A DNA stretch of 64,000 nt from Fusarium oxysporum f. sp. lycopersici 4287 (Eukaryota > Ascomycota > Sordariomycetes > Hypocreales > Nectriaceae), in NCBI RefSeq assembly GCF_000149955.1, contig NC_030996.1, positions 1,195,467 to 1,259,466 of the forward strand, in the 5' to 3' direction. The position numbers and the translations under genes are program-made. Positions 1 through 11,203 of the stretch are shown here, one piece after another. Under the pieces are notes generated by a model, which saw nothing but the letters and a program-made list of their open reading frames with translations, ran no database searches and was not told where the DNA came from. The first letter of the stretch is position 1. Every line of letters begins with the position of its first letter.

Positions 1-581
1 TCTTCAGTTGTTTGCACCGCTGGTCGCCCAGCAAAGCAAACGCTCGGACCATGGGCCAAATGCAAACTCCAGTCGACAACTGTCTCGCAAGCTTGTCGTT
101 GGCTCACGATACTATTCACTTCTGACCACCCAAACAACCCAATCCGACATAAATATCCTCAAAATTCCCATTGTTGACATCCAACTGTATCAAAGCGACA
201 AACCTTGGCTTCAAGAAGCTTCAGGTGACTAGTTGGAATAATCTGTGAGACGTCCACCAACATGTCCCCAGGACCCTTTGCTTCGTGGAACAATCCTTAG
301 CGGCGTTTCCATTGTTCTTCTAACTTCGACCACCACCAACAGCAGCCATGTCCGACATACGATACGTAGATTGCGCATCGGCCGGTGAACGCCGTATCGC
401 ACTGCGGTTGTTGCTGATTCCCCCGCCTTCTCCTGGTGACACAGGTGCGGGGGATGAGGATATAAGAGGTCACACAGAGCCCTGTACAACAGCACACGAA
501 TTGAACATTTCGCGACACCCTCCCCTCAGGCCCCCTACTGCTTCTACACTTCGATTGCCTTCGCCAGAACTGACCACGCTC
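1..581. other. 5' flank of the first MFS gene
   Basis: No gene is supported here. Reading frames are short or lack an ATG, and codons upstream of the chosen start at 582 in the same frame do not look like the family. The stretch probably holds the promoter and leader of the following carrier gene. Confidence 0.5.
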
Positions 582-2469
582 ATGATGGTGAACTTGGTGG
601 TGAAAAACCCCATTCCTGGGACTATCCATCTTGTTGACCTCAATCGTAATCTGCGTGTTCGTCATGCAGGTGGTGGTGACGGCGACATCGTCCTTGACCC
701 TGTGCCAAGTGACGACCCAGAGGATCCTCTCAATTGGACTCCTCGTCGCAAAATTCTTGCATTGATCTGTCAGAACCTGTGAGTCTGTTTCCTCTCAATT
801 CGAGTGTCTTTTGTTGACTTGGAAAGGTACACCTGGTTCACGGGCATGTCTGCTGCCACTGTTTACTCAGTCCTCGTCCCGCTCGCACAGCAGTCTGGGG
901 TCTCGATCAAGACGCTCAATGAGGGAACGGGCTATATGTACCTGCTCCTGGGCTGGGGCTTGTTGTTTTGGCAACCCTTCTCGCTGCGATATGGCAAGCG
1001 TTTGACCTACCTCCTCTCTGTGCTTGGAGCCATCGTAAGTCATTTCATACATTCATCACGAAACAGCTAACGAATATTATCAGGGCACAAGTGTTTGGAG
1101 GTAATACTTTCCAGTGATGCGATACTGGTGTGTGACCTCACTGACTGCTCGCAGCGCCTACGTCTCAAGCAACGGTGAATGGATCGCCAAATGCATCATC
1201 CAGGGCTTCTTCATCGCGCCCATCGAAGCCTTGCCTGAGATCTCCATCACTGACATCGTAAGTACAACCCACTAACCTCATGACCGACATGAGATTGACT
1301 CCTCCCAGTGCTTCACTCATCAACGCGGAACCTACATGGGCATCTACGCTCTCACCCTTGCCGGCAGCAATTACTTCGCGCCCGTCATATGCGGCTTCAT
1401 CGCCGAGTATCAAGGCTGGCAATGGGTATTCTACTGGCCCGCCATCTTCCTCTCATTCGTCTTCGTGGTTCTCTTCTTCTTCATGGAAGAAACCAATTAC
1501 AATCGTACCGCTCGACACGCCGACCTTCTACAGATCAGTTCGTCCCGACCGAGCGATGAGAACAACAGCAAGGCTAAAGAAAAGGCTGCTGAGGGCGGAA
1601 GAGCTGAGGTCAGAGAGGCTGACGAAGCGAACATCCAACATGCCAAACCGAGAACGTTCTTGCAGAAGATGTCGCTTTGGCAACCTACGCCAAGTCAGAG
1701 TATGGCTCGTCACGCTGGACGCTCGCTTCAATACCTCGGTTGGCCTGTCATCTTTTTCGCTGGCTTTTCATATGGTTCATACCTCATCTGGTTCAACGTC
1801 CTCAACGCGACAGCGTCCATCATACTGTCTGGTCCCGGATATGGCTTCAGGCCTTCGATGGTCGGACTGAGCTACCTCTCCTGCTGCCTCGGTTCCATCG
1901 TCGCTGCCATTCTCGCCGGGCGATTGAGCGACTGGCTTACTATCAAACTTGCGCGTCGCAACAATGGTATCATGGAGGCTGAGCACCGTCTGTGGCCGCT
2001 GGCTACTTGCGTCATTGGCGTTCCGGCGTCCTTGATCCTTTGGGGCGTCGGCGCTCAGCACGGGGCTCACTGGTTCGGCCTCATTTTCGCCATGTGCACT
2101 TTGTCTGTAACGAGTGTCATGGGGCTGATCATCAGTATCAATTATCTGATTGATAGCTACTATGAACTGAGCGGTGATGCGATTGTTACGATTATTTTGG
2201 TTCGCAACACGATGTCTTTTGCCATTAGTTATGGGTAAGTTTCCGTCCGCTGGTGAGATCCGCAGCCACTAATGGCCAGCAGTATCACGCCTTGGATCAC
2301 CAAGATGGGCTATCAGAATTGCTTCATCTCCGCTGCGTTTATCGCTTTGGCCGCTTGTTCTGTTTGCTTCGTCATGATCAAGTTCGGTAAATCGCTCCGA
2401 CAACGAAGCGCGCCCCGGTATCACGAGTTGGTTGATGACGACAAGAGGGTCGCAGGAATTGCTACATGA
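582..2469 (+). CDS. MFS transporter, six exons
   Basis: A 546-aa major facilitator carrier of the plasma membrane, probably a proton-coupled transporter of the drug/polyamine-like (DHA1) group; the substrate is unknown. Exons are 582-778, 827-1034, 1084-1100 (only 17 nt), 1155-1257, 1309-2234 and 2280-2469; every junction keeps frame. The N-terminus has the motif typical of these fungal carriers (GTIHLVD, then [13 protein letters not shown]) just before the first membrane helix. About twelve hydrophobic helices follow, with a charged central loop at about residues 225-275 and a conserved THQRGTYMG stretch after helix 4. An ATG at 348 is in the same frame, but the family normally starts close to the GTIHLVD motif, so 582 is preferred. 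The gene is convergent with the GPI-protein gene, 167 bp between stops. Confidence 0.88.
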
Positions 2470-2636
2470 TGCAAGGTTTGGCGACACGGACAGTTGAATA
2501 ACGAGAATTGGCCGTATATACGATTAGTCAATTATGTATAATTAGTATTGTCGTGAATAATGATTCGTATAATCTAGCTTCCCATGTCCGCGTCTCATGC
2601 CCGCTATGCAATCTTGATGTCAACCAATGCGTCCAT

Positions 2637-3860
2637 TTAAACCATGGCGGCGGCAGCCAGGACAGCAGCAGCAAGAGCTCCAACGCTGGCCCTGGCCCTG
2701 GCACCCATATTTCCAGAGTCGCCAGTCTCGCTGGCTGAAGCACCAGTCGCTGTGGAAGTCTTGTCACTGCTGCCGCCCTTTCCACCGCTACCACTACCGC
2801 TTCCGCTTCCGCTTCCACCACTGCCCGAGCCTCCAGAGCCAGCGCTTGACTTGACACCACTCTCGTTTCCAACACGAACGTTATTCACAGTCAGAGGCGA
2901 TGGCTTGTCGCCACACTTCTGCGTTACTTGCACTTCAGGCTTATCCGAAGACTGGATGCCGCTGCTGGTAACATCCTGGAACTGGCCATTGTTGGTATAC
3001 AGCGGTTCCTCATAGACGTTCTGCCCGTCAGCCTGGATCTGCAGTGTACAATCGGTCTTGTCGGCTCGTCGTCGGAGTTTCGCGCTGCTGGGCTCGCCGA
3101 CGAGGATGGATGCGACAATGTAGATGAGCTCGTCCGTGTTCAACTCATCGTCGCTGTCGACTGCGACGCTGAAGGTTGCTTGGCCGTTGGCGGGGGCGTT
3201 CAATTTACTGGGGCGACAGTTAGTGGAGTTATGGAGGGGACAGGGAAGTTTTGGGGACTTACATAGCGGGCTTGCCGTCGACCTGGACAAGTTCAGCGTT
3301 TTCGCCAATTGTAGCGTTCTTGAGATCGACTTCGACTACGGTGCCGGTGCTTGTAGGAGCAGAGCTGAATGTAGCTGTCGCAGTGGCTGTGTCGGTCGAG
3401 TCCTCATCGTTGGTCTCGGACGCTGTAGCTGTCGCGTCGGCATCTGTGGCGGTAGCTTCAACTACTGTTAGCTTGCGTGTCTGCAAAGATCATTGGCATT
3501 CCTCTCACCATCTGCTGTCGCTGTGCCTTCAGCTGTTGAGGCATCCTCGCCATCATCGCTCGCCGTCGCGGTGGGCTGCTCATCGCCTGAAGCTTGGGAA
3601 GCTTCATCTGACGGTTGAACAGCTGTTGGCTCTGGGCCATTTGTGGCAGATGGAACACTATCTACATCTGTCGGTTGTGCGTCTCCGTCACCGGCAGGAT
3701 CTGAAGGTTGGTCTTGGGCAGGATTTGAGGGCTCAGCAGCGGGCGCTGATGGTTCTGGTTGAGCGATGGCTGAAGGTTCTGCGTCTTGATCAGGAATGAC
3801 TGTTTGAGCCAGGCCGTTTACTGCCAAAAGGCCAAGGATGAGGCTGCCAGCGAAGCGCAT
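2637..3860 (-). CDS. secreted, GPI-anchored Ser/Thr/Ala-rich protein
   Basis: A predicted 374-aa cell-surface protein in three exons (3860-3509, 3464-3263, 3207-2637); introns are 44 and 55 nt. Residues 1-18 form a signal peptide (MRFAGSLILGLLAVNGLAQ). The next ~120 residues are rich in Pro, Ser, Ala, Thr, Asp and Glu and should be heavily O-glycosylated. A folded region of about 150 residues follows, with a conserved-looking segment around CTLQIQADGQ and a later QKCGDKP, so two cysteines may pair. The C-terminus has a Gly/Ser repeat linker and ends in an Ala/Val-rich hydrophobic tail, as expected for GPI attachment. No catalytic motif is seen. It may be a wall protein or an effector-like surface protein; the function is unknown. 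Confidence 0.75.
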
Positions 3861-4722
3861 GTCGACGGTTATTAGCGGGTGTAACTTGTACGTTTGTGTC
3901 GTGTTCAAGGTATCTTCAACTTCTTGCAAATACTCAAATAGTATCGTGAGAGGTATGCAGAAAATGAAGATTTCAGCTCCAGCTGAAAGAAGCTTGTTTA
4001 TTATACCTGAGCTAAGCTCCCTCCCTTGACATCTGAACCTTGCTGCTGGTTCAGGTGGTGGCATTGTCGGTGGCTTTGCTGGTCCAGACCTTGGGAACCC
4101 TGCAGCTGGGCTGTTAGGCCAGCCACTCAGGCGCCAGCTTTACCATCTGGGGGCTGTGTTTAGCGCTAGAAACAACTGTCGTGTACAGAAATAGCTTCAC
4201 CTTCGTCAGTGCACAACGGGAGACCCGACGTGTCTCCAGCTCTATACGAGAGCTGTCAGCAATATAAACCAGTTGCCGTTCCACTTAAAATTCACGATGG
4301 ACTCTTGAGTATTTATGATCATTTGTGCTTGAAGGTTAAGCTTAATTGTTCAACTTCGACTACCGAAATTATGCCTTGCTTAATGTTGAGAATAGCTTCA
4401 ATAGTTCACGCCACAAGAGGCCACCGCGAGACCAGCTGAAGGGCTAAGCATTTTAGTTAGTCATGGCACATTCCATTCTTATTTCAGTCCTGGCAGCCAA
4501 TGTATGTCACTAATCGAAAATTGACGATTGCGGCTGAGCAGTCATGCCTTTTCGTTGCCCAGCCAAGATTGCTATCCCATTCAATTAGAAACGGGACAAG
4601 CCACATATGTTTCGGTATCATCCGACAAAGCACAATCTTATTTTTCGATGACAGGTAGTAAATTTATTCTGGTCAGTCTCTTGAGAAGGCTACCCTCGAG
4701 AATCTGGGTTTACATTGCAGGC
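3861..4722. other. intergenic, about 860 bp
   Basis: No convincing gene on either strand. The part next to 3860 should hold the promoter of the GPI-protein gene. Short open frames near 4209-4439 and 4528-4887 have no recognisable content, and the second overlaps the 3' part of the gene on the other strand. Confidence 0.5.
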
Positions 4723-5244
4723 TTAACAAGGTACGTCTTCAGCCCGAGATGTCTCTTTCAACCCAAGATCGTGGTCCGACATGATCTGGGGCGGGCAACG
4801 CGGCCTCCTCTTCATCTCCTCCAGTTGTCTCCTTGTCCCATCCCTCTTCGATTCAATCAACTTCCTCTGTTCTTCCGTCTGTACTAGAGGCGGAGGCAAC
4901 AAACCCTTGTCGGGATGATACCACTGCTCTTTAGGCGTGTTTCTACCATCGACACCACGAAAATCGATCTCATTTTGAGGGCGGAAAGGCAGACGGTCAA
5001 GAAGCGCCTTGATCAGATGAGGCGACAAAGGGACTGCATCATGAACATCGCGGTCTGGGCCTAGGGAGCGCAAAATGCCATCTTTGCCGAGTGAGAAGAC
5101 TCCGTTGAAGGAGGGATGGTGCTCAAGCTTTCCCCAAATATCGCTGAGCTCAGCTTGGTGTTTGCTGATGGCTGCCCATTGAGCTCTACGACTAGTGTCG
5201 GAGTCCTGGGCTTGTACTTGGGCGTCGCACTGAGTTGAAGACAT
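4723..5244 (-). CDS. hypothetical protein, 173 aa
   Basis: A single-exon frame with an ATG at 5244 and a TAA stop. The protein is charged and soluble, with no signal peptide or membrane helix. Two parts look folded: an N-terminal helical stretch (RAQWAAISKHQAELSDIWGK) and a middle part ending in RLPFRPQNEIDFRGVDG. The C-terminal third is rich in Lys, Arg and Glu (EEQRKLIESKRDGTRRQLEE) and probably helical. I do not recognise the family. The even codon use and lack of low complexity over 173 codons favour a real gene. Confidence 0.6.
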   Translation of the reverse strand: MSSTQCDAQVQAQDSDTSRRAQWAAISKHQAELSDIWGKLEHHPSFNGVFSLGKDGILRSLGPDRDVHDAVPLSPHLIKALLDRLPFRPQNEIDFRGVDGRNTPKEQWYHPDKGLLPPPLVQTEEQRKLIESKRDGTRRQLEEMKRRPRCPPQIMSDHDLGLKETSRAEDVPC

Positions 5245-5996
5245 GGTGAAAGTGCAGAGTTTTCTGAGGGTAGGTGTTTAATGAAAGAAATTTAGAAAAG
5301 TTAGTTGTGATCCCAGTGTTGATTAAATATTGAAATCTGTTTTGCTCGGTCAGCTTCTGCGCATGATGAATGTTGAATCACATACCGCCTTTCAACTTAC
5401 TTCCTCCAAAGGTCACTTCAAGGACTTTGGTGGCATCCTTAGTTGTAGGGGTATTGTCCTTCTCTGGGGTCAGATGCATGGGTATGAACAGGGGTCTCTG
5501 AACAGCGAACGAATCAGATCGAAGCCAGGCCAGGTCAGCATGAAGATGTCATCCATCCTCTCCAACTTCACAGCGATGCAGTTACCATTCTTGAAATTCG
5601 TACTAGCTCCATGTGTTTGAAAGACGATTCTTGATTGATCCGATGGTCATTAGGGAGCTGCTCTGGAATATAAGAAAAGTAGGAAGTCATAGCAATGGCT
5701 TTCACAAACGAAGCCTTGGGTAAGGAAGCCGATAGTATGACTTGTACGACACCTCTGGAAAGCTAACATGCATTAAAAGAAAGATGAAGTGGAGTGTCCT
5801 CAGGACGAGGCAATATCACCAGAGAAGGGACATCGGCAAGGAGTCATGGCATGCAACCAAATACAACAGTTTCAACCGGTCCACGGAACAAGTGCATGAA
5901 AGGGATACTGCATTTTATACACAATGACTGACTGGTATAGCACGGCTCTTAGCTTTGAAGATATCTCTGACCCTCTGGGGAAAAGTGTGAGCCTTC
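5245..5996. other. intergenic, about 750 bp
   Basis: No supported gene. A 96-codon plus-strand frame at 5330-5620 has no recognisable features. The right end holds the 3' region of the secreted protein gene on the minus strand. Confidence 0.45.
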
Positions 5997-6542
5997 CTAT
6001 TTGCAAACTGGAGCACTATTAGGTTTGGCAACACTGTTGCTTGGGTTCGTCTGGCTGCAACCATTCGCAAAACCTAAAGCGGTATCATCGACAGCCGCAT
6101 TGTAAGCAGCTCCGCAGTTAGGGTCACTATCGAGGTTAATATCAACTCTCTACTCTTTCAAAAGACAACTTACCTGGCACCTCCAGAAGCGGAGTTAAAG
6201 TACGAGCAGATATCGTGAGAGAAGCAGTCTTGTGTGTAGACATTGCCAACAGCAGTTCCACTGCAACCGGCTCCGCATCTTCCGTTACAAGAGTAGCTTT
6301 TTGAATCAGCATTATGTTCTCAATGAGGAGGGTAGCTGCGAAACTTACTCTCCTGATCCGGAAGGATTGGCACCGTAGTTGCTACCAACAACACCCGTGA
6401 ATGTACATTTCTTGCCAGCACTATTAGTCCAAGAGGCAGTGGCCGTTTGACCAACTTTGAGACACGTAATGGCTCGCTTCTCCAAAGTTGGTGAGGCGAT
6501 GGAAAGGCTGGCAAGAACCAAGACAACAAGAGAGCCGAGCAT
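5997..6542 (-). CDS. small secreted Cys-rich protein (DUF8213-like)
   Basis: A 148-aa secreted protein in three exons (6542-6349, 6296-6174, 6126-5997); both introns have GTAAGT donors. Residues 1-16 are a signal peptide, followed by a probable Kex2-type site (LEKR, residues 19-22). The mature part carries Cys-rich motifs CNGRCGAGC and DCFSHDIC, then GGASDPNCG, and ends in a Cys close to the stop. From memory this order matches fungal secreted proteins filed as DUF8213. The Asp-Cys-x-x-His-Asp core resembles the active-site motif of secreted phospholipase A2, so a lipase-like or effector role is possible but unproven. Splicing is required: the first exon's frame stops inside intron 1. Confidence 0.82.
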
Positions 6543-7922
6543 GATGGGCAGATGATTGAGAACAAGATACTATACTGAAGACTTTCTTTACTAATTACCA
6601 TTTCAAGCATACTTCTTTTATACAAAATTATAGTCACATCGCTCATTTTGGTAGTATATTCTGTCATCGGAGGTGTATCTTGTTCTGGAAAGTTGCGGAG
6701 ATAATTTCGGAGAATCGCTTCTTGACCATTGGTTCGATATGCGAATGTGACTATGATCGTCCCAACAAGAGCGCAACTTAAGCTTTTGTAGACCTGTTTC
6801 AAGTATTCAATGCCGTATATGGAACAATAGTAGCCATGTGTACCGGAGAAAAGCTCGGCATCCTTAGGAGCATCACGAGCCTTTGTCCAATCCCTTGGTA
6901 TTTCGGATAGAGCTTGTCCGTGACCATAAACAGACTACCCCAGAGTACTCCAACTCAGCTGTCACTTGTTATTTGGTCCCCAGAGGGGCGGTGTATGGGT
7001 GCGGATATGCCTCTAGTCACATACGAAGCCGTTCCCTGGAGATCTTGACATATGCATAAGACATGTCTGGGACAGGACATCAATTCGAGATCTTGGTTCC
7101 TGGCCAATCAAGTAAGGCCTAGACACCTCATCTATGACGTCTATGATCCTGAGATACCAAGATTGCGAGCCACGGGATCACGAACAAGCACCCATTGGCG
7201 CATCTCATTCGGACCCTGGCTATTGTCCCGACAGACATCCGAATTCTCAAGTGTGGAGACCATTGTTTGAGACAAGTCTAAAGTTACAGGTCCTCATGGA
7301 GAAATAGAACTTCTAACCTTCAGGCAAGGTGCCAAGTATACGTGGCCTGTTTTCCATCAAATCCGTATCGGATTTACCTGAGTCTTTCTGTCAAGTTCTC
7401 TTCTCTCCTAGATACCTTCATAGAGGCATCACTGGAATGATAATCTTTACTTTCTACGGGAGGACCCGCATCCGTGCCGTGCCGGCTCGCGTCGTCCAAT
7501 ACATGGTCCTCCGGGGAACCGGAGTGTTTCTGACTTCGAAGCTGAACTGAGATCTGTCTTGAAAAGTTGGTCGATCAATCAGCTTTTGGCAGATCATCGC
7601 TATTTACGGCAATGAGCTTGGTAGAGCTATGCTTTTCCGCATGAAAGTCTTAGATTAGCGAAGCAAGGGAGATGGCTGACACGGGACAGAGATCCTACGG
7701 CACGAATTAGATTTTAGATCGACATAGTGCAGCTGAAGGGTTTGCTATCAGACCAACAGCGAGCCTTTCATATATTGACGGAAAACATGCCCATAAGCTC
7801 AAAATGGCGTCTCAAATAAGCACTGCTGTTCTTCAAACTCAGAAACTTGTCCTTGAGATACGTAAACTCACACATGCATCCAAGTGTTTGGAATCTGTAT
7901 GGGTTTTGGTGATGGAATGGCG

Positions 7923-7985
7923 GGAGGCTGGCATCGAACCAACACCTTCTCTCTGTTTCATCTGAGCCAACAGTCTTACATCCCC
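7923..7985 (-). other. tRNA-like relic (box A and box B)
   Basis: On the minus strand a near-consensus tRNA box A (TGGCTCAGATG) is followed by a near-perfect box B (GGTTCGATGCC). The box B sits in a good T-arm: 5-bp stem GTTGG/CCAGC around a 7-nt loop. Only about 18 nt separate the boxes, too short for an anticodon arm, so this is not a functional tRNA. It could be a tRNA-derived SINE head, a decayed tRNA, or chance. Confidence 0.3.
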
Positions 7986-8188
7986 TCACCCGACTTATGT
8001 GTTGCCTGAGCTTTGAGTTTCGTTGGGCAGGATATTTGCCTGTAGATCTTGACGTTTTCAATGCATGTCATCCAAGACATCCTTTCATGGCATGTCGATC
8101 CTCCGAGAATGATCGGACCTTGAGATATACTCGGGGAAGCTGGTGGGAGTAACGTAGATAACTCGACATGTGATGAGTTTTGAAGTAG

Positions 8189-8197
8189 TATATATAT
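8189..8197 (+). promoter_or_regulatory. TATA-like element
   Basis: An alternating TATATATAT run lies 92 nt upstream of the ATG at 8289, a plausible core promoter position. Confidence 0.4.
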
Positions 8198-8288
8198 CCC
8201 ATCATATCCCCAGCTACTCAAAGCGAATCAGTATCACTCAAATCATCTTTCATTCTACTCAATTACTATAACTCAACTACTATCCAAT

Positions 8289-8777
8289 ATGTCTATCCCC
8301 GGCAGATTCATGATCATTGTTGACGGAAAGCCCGTCGCCAATCCTCAAGACAACGGCGAGCCCATGATACAAGCTCAGCCTGGCGACCCTGCTGCCATCT
8401 TTGAGCTTCGAGACGGTCGTCTGTTCTCTGGTGAGTGGGCTCTGGGCCGTCTCAACTTTGAAGACCGATCCATGATGCCCAAACGTGTCTTATGGCGCAA
8501 GAGAGAGGCCGTCGAGGAGCTTCAGCCTGTTCAAGTCCAGGACTTTGGCGGTCCCCCCGAGCTCAAGTTCTCAGGTATGCAGTACCACCTGGTGGCCTGA
8601 GCGTTTTTGATATTCACAGTTAGTAATAGGTGCCGGTCTGGCATTCATTGAGAACAAGCTTTTTGCACCTATCATTGAAGGTATTCTTTTCTTTCTATTG
8701 CCTCCATGATGCATGAGGACTGACAATATTTTGTAGGGGAGAACCAGCCTGTGCAGATTCGCCCGTTGCCCTTTTAA
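8289..8777 (+). CDS. small conserved fungal protein, 125 aa
   Basis: Three exons (8289-8574, 8630-8680, 8737-8777) give a 125-aa soluble protein without signal peptide or membrane helix. It starts MSIPGRFMIIVDGKPVANPQ and has repeated short beta-strand-like segments, for example AAIFELRDGRLFSGEWALG and GAGLAFIENKLF, ending PVQIRPLPF. The pattern suggests a small all-beta fold, perhaps a beta-trefoil as in some fungal protease inhibitors or lectins, but that is inference from strand spacing. The first exon reads through into its intron and would stop at 8600; splicing to the AG at 8628-8629 instead keeps the strand pattern and the frame. I know this type as a frequent uncharacterised ascomycete protein; no function is assigned. 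Confidence 0.72.
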
Positions 8778-9117
8778 GTAGTGGTGATTGATATGTTGGT
8801 ACAGGGGTTCGTTTTCGAGAAACAGGTCCCCTTGAAATCACTAGACTTCAGCATCAATACAACACTCAAGTTTACATTTCATCCTTCAAGATTCAGCTGT
8901 TTCGTTCATCCTTCTCACACCAACCATGAAGAGGTTGAATCTCGGCTCATGGTCTGTACCAAAGCACTTATGTATTGGCCATGGGTCCTTAAGGTGCTCC
9001 TAGGTCATAGTGAGACCCACATACATTGCCATGAAACACTTTCCAGGTATTTGTGGTAGTCCCGGCTTTTCTGGCATTGGACAAAGAGTATGAGCCTCGA
9101 TGCAGCCTCTGGATGTC
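8778..9117. other. intergenic before the 5S gene
   Basis: No gene seen. A plus-strand 92-codon frame at 8781-9059 follows the previous stop and has no recognisable features. Confidence 0.45.
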
Positions 9118-9236
9118 ACATACGACCATACCTATAGGAAAATACGGGATCCCGTCCGCTCTCCCATCGTCAAGCCTGTAAGGGGCGGATTAGTAGTTGG
9201 GTCGGTGACGACCAGCGAATCCCCGCTGTTGTATGT
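9118..9236 (+). rRNA. 5S ribosomal RNA
   Basis: The 119-nt stretch is a complete 5S rRNA gene, transcribed by RNA polymerase III. The ends pair as expected for helix I (ACATAC with GTATGT). The conserved internal parts are present: ACGGGATCCCGTCCGCTC, then AAGCC, TAGTAGTTGGGTCGGTGAC and GACCAGCGAATCC. Helix II pairs TATAGG with CCTGTA. A run of five T residues at 9239-9243 serves as terminator. The gene stands alone, as is usual in filamentous ascomycetes where 5S genes are dispersed. A second, divergent copy lies at 53139-53257. Confidence 0.95.
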
Positions 9237-9238
9237 TC

Positions 9239-9243
9239 TTTTT
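9239..9243 (+). terminator. Pol III T-run after 5S
   Basis: Five consecutive T residues begin 3 nt after the 5S 3' end. Confidence 0.75.
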
Positions 9244-9698
9244 GAAGTTTTATTGTGATGGTGGATATGCTATTGCCCCATACAACATGGCGCCAATGTC
9301 TTTGCTAGCATGTACATCTCACATCCCTACTTGTTCCGTATCCATAGATCGCCAGATATTGACTGGCTGATACAATTAGTGGAAGTCGAATTGATGTGGA
9401 AGCTCTGGGTAAGGTAATTTCTAGCCCGACATTCATGTCCCTTTTCCTCCTCAGCCGTCGTGATATTGATTGCGAAGAGTGCAGCAGTCTCAACAGTTGA
9501 GACTACTCCAAATCCTGCAAAGGGTAAGCTGCCGCTAACCTCAAATGGTTCGGTCTAATACAGTCAGTACGGGAACAGGAAACGCGTTTCTGCCACCGTC
9601 GTCATTTTTTTGATTGTTCGCGACCTCATCAGCTTCTGTCTTTTCCCGCAATTGAGCCAAACAAGCAAGCATTAAATCAACCCTGGGTCTTGAGCGTC
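9244..9698. other. intergenic, about 450 bp
   Basis: No gene or clear element seen between the 5S gene and the broken gene that follows. Confidence 0.45.
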
Positions 9699-10661
9699 AT
9701 GGCATCCGCATCTGCCCAGCCGACAGCTACTGCGGCTCTCCAGCCCACCGTTGAGATACAATCAAACGTGTCCGCAACCCCGGCACCAAGTCGTGCATCT
9801 CAACCAGCACCGAGTTGCGTTTCAGCAGCGGCCATCCCGGGTGCTGACTTCCAAGTACCGACGTGGCTCCGCGATCAGATGAGATGGAAGATTTCGCCAA
9901 CCCCCGTCTGAGCACGTGCATGGGTCCTCGAGGCCTTCGATCACTTCAACTCCAAGAGAGCACTGCCAGATCAGTTTCGCGAAATCCGAACTCAGTTACA
10001 TCGAGCATGGTTGAAAGAGAACAAGAAGCAGACCAATACAACTACCACCAAAAAAAGAAAATCAGACGGAACCCCCAACCAGCCTGCCGCCAAGAAAACG
10101 AAGGGGTCAGCGACAGTTAAGTCAGAGAACTCGTAAGTTGTAATGCCACCTTTAAATCTATTGGGAAATCTGAAAGTAAAGTACGCCATCGAAACATTTT
10201 ATGCCTGCTGCGATGACGAGTCTGCAGTAAACTCCTCTCCCCAGGAGACGGTGAGACGCTCCGAGGTTCTCTCACCTTGGGCCGAATGAATTACACTGCA
10301 CTCATGCTTTGCGATAAATGCCCAACAGAACCTTCGACGCGCAAGGTACCATTCAGGTGGCGCGGCAGGAGAATGTTCAACAAGTTCGAAATGTTCCGAG
10401 GTGACAAAAACTACGGCTGGGCGAAATTTATTGGAGATGGCAAGATCGAGGTTTCTTTTCAAGCTCGTGGCGCAGAAAGGTCGGTGTATTGGTGAAAGGG
10501 GCAAGCATAGCGTAGCAGCGTTTTGGGACGACTGGCACGAGTTGGATGAGGAAAACTTGGACTTGCTTGATATTGACAGACTGATACCACCTGATTGGCA
10601 GTCATTTCTTGCTGTTGAAGCAGGCTCGGCTTCCTTGTTTAGTCGCCGCTCGTTCTCTTAG
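9699..10661 (+). pseudogene. broken gene of an uncharacterised fungal family
   Basis: Pieces of one protein lie in several frames. From the ATG at 9699 a frame runs into a TGA at 9909-9911; the same frame then continues sensibly (WVLEAFDHFNSKRALPDQFR) into a basic tail (TTTKKRKSDG, PAAKKTKG) resembling a nuclear localisation signal, until a TAA near 10131. After a possible intron the frame changes: a part at about 10240-10460 contains GETLRGSLTLG, LCDKCPTEPS, VPFRWRGR and GWAKFIGDGKIEVSF, and a further frame at about 10512-10661 contains FWDDWHELDEENLDLLDI. The RWRGR / WAKFIGDGKI pattern recalls an uncharacterised ascomycete family. The in-frame stop and shifts argue for a pseudogene, though unusual splicing cannot be excluded. 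Confidence 0.5.
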
Positions 10662-11203
10662 CCGCTCAAACAGCTTTTGATTGATCAAGATTGCAAACTG
10701 CAAAAGGTTTGAGGGAAGACTGTCCAGTACCACCTTGTAGTCTCCTGTTGAGAAGCGGTATAGGTCCTATTATTCTATTCCCTAAATAAGGGAAGCTTCT
10801 GTTTCTGGGGCAGTGGCGTAGCGGTCTTATCGTCATATCTTCTCTTCTGGATATCGTATGATACTTTCTACCGGGCAGGATGAGGCTCACCTCCGCTCCA
10901 TTTAAGCACTAACGCCAATCGAGAGCATACATTTCTCGTGGAGACTCATAAACGACGGTCAGCAAAGCTACACAGTTCTTGTCTACTATTTTTCCTGTTT
11001 GTCCCATAAGCCATTTGCTCCTGAAAGTCTCCGGCTTCCGAACAAGTGCATGAGGTTGAGACTGCGGAGCTAGCTTCTTATGCACTTGCGGGATATACGT
11101 ATATAGCCTATATTGATACGCTATTTGCCTATAATTGAGCAAAAATGCTTCATTTCGCCCGCGTATATCTCCTCAAAGCACTTTCCATTCTGATTCAATT
11201 ACC
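10662..11203. other. intergenic, about 540 bp
   Basis: No gene seen; the right part is the likely promoter of the hydrolase gene and includes AT-rich TATA-like runs near 11095-11120. Confidence 0.45.

Larger units (their letters stand above)
6543..8288. other. intergenic, about 1.75 kb
   Basis: No protein gene is supported. The only distinct structure is a tRNA-like box A/box B arrangement on the minus strand near 7923-7985, listed separately. A TATA element lies at the right end. Several 60-100 codon frames lack ATG starts or family features. Confidence 0.45.

Noticed and set aside
348..581. Longer N-terminus for the first MFS carrier
   Set aside because: The extra 78 codons are unlike the family, which begins near the GTIHLVD motif.
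6320..6802. 160-codon minus-strand frame overlapping the secreted protein
   Set aside because: It overlaps exon 1 of the Cys-rich protein in another frame and shows no domain.
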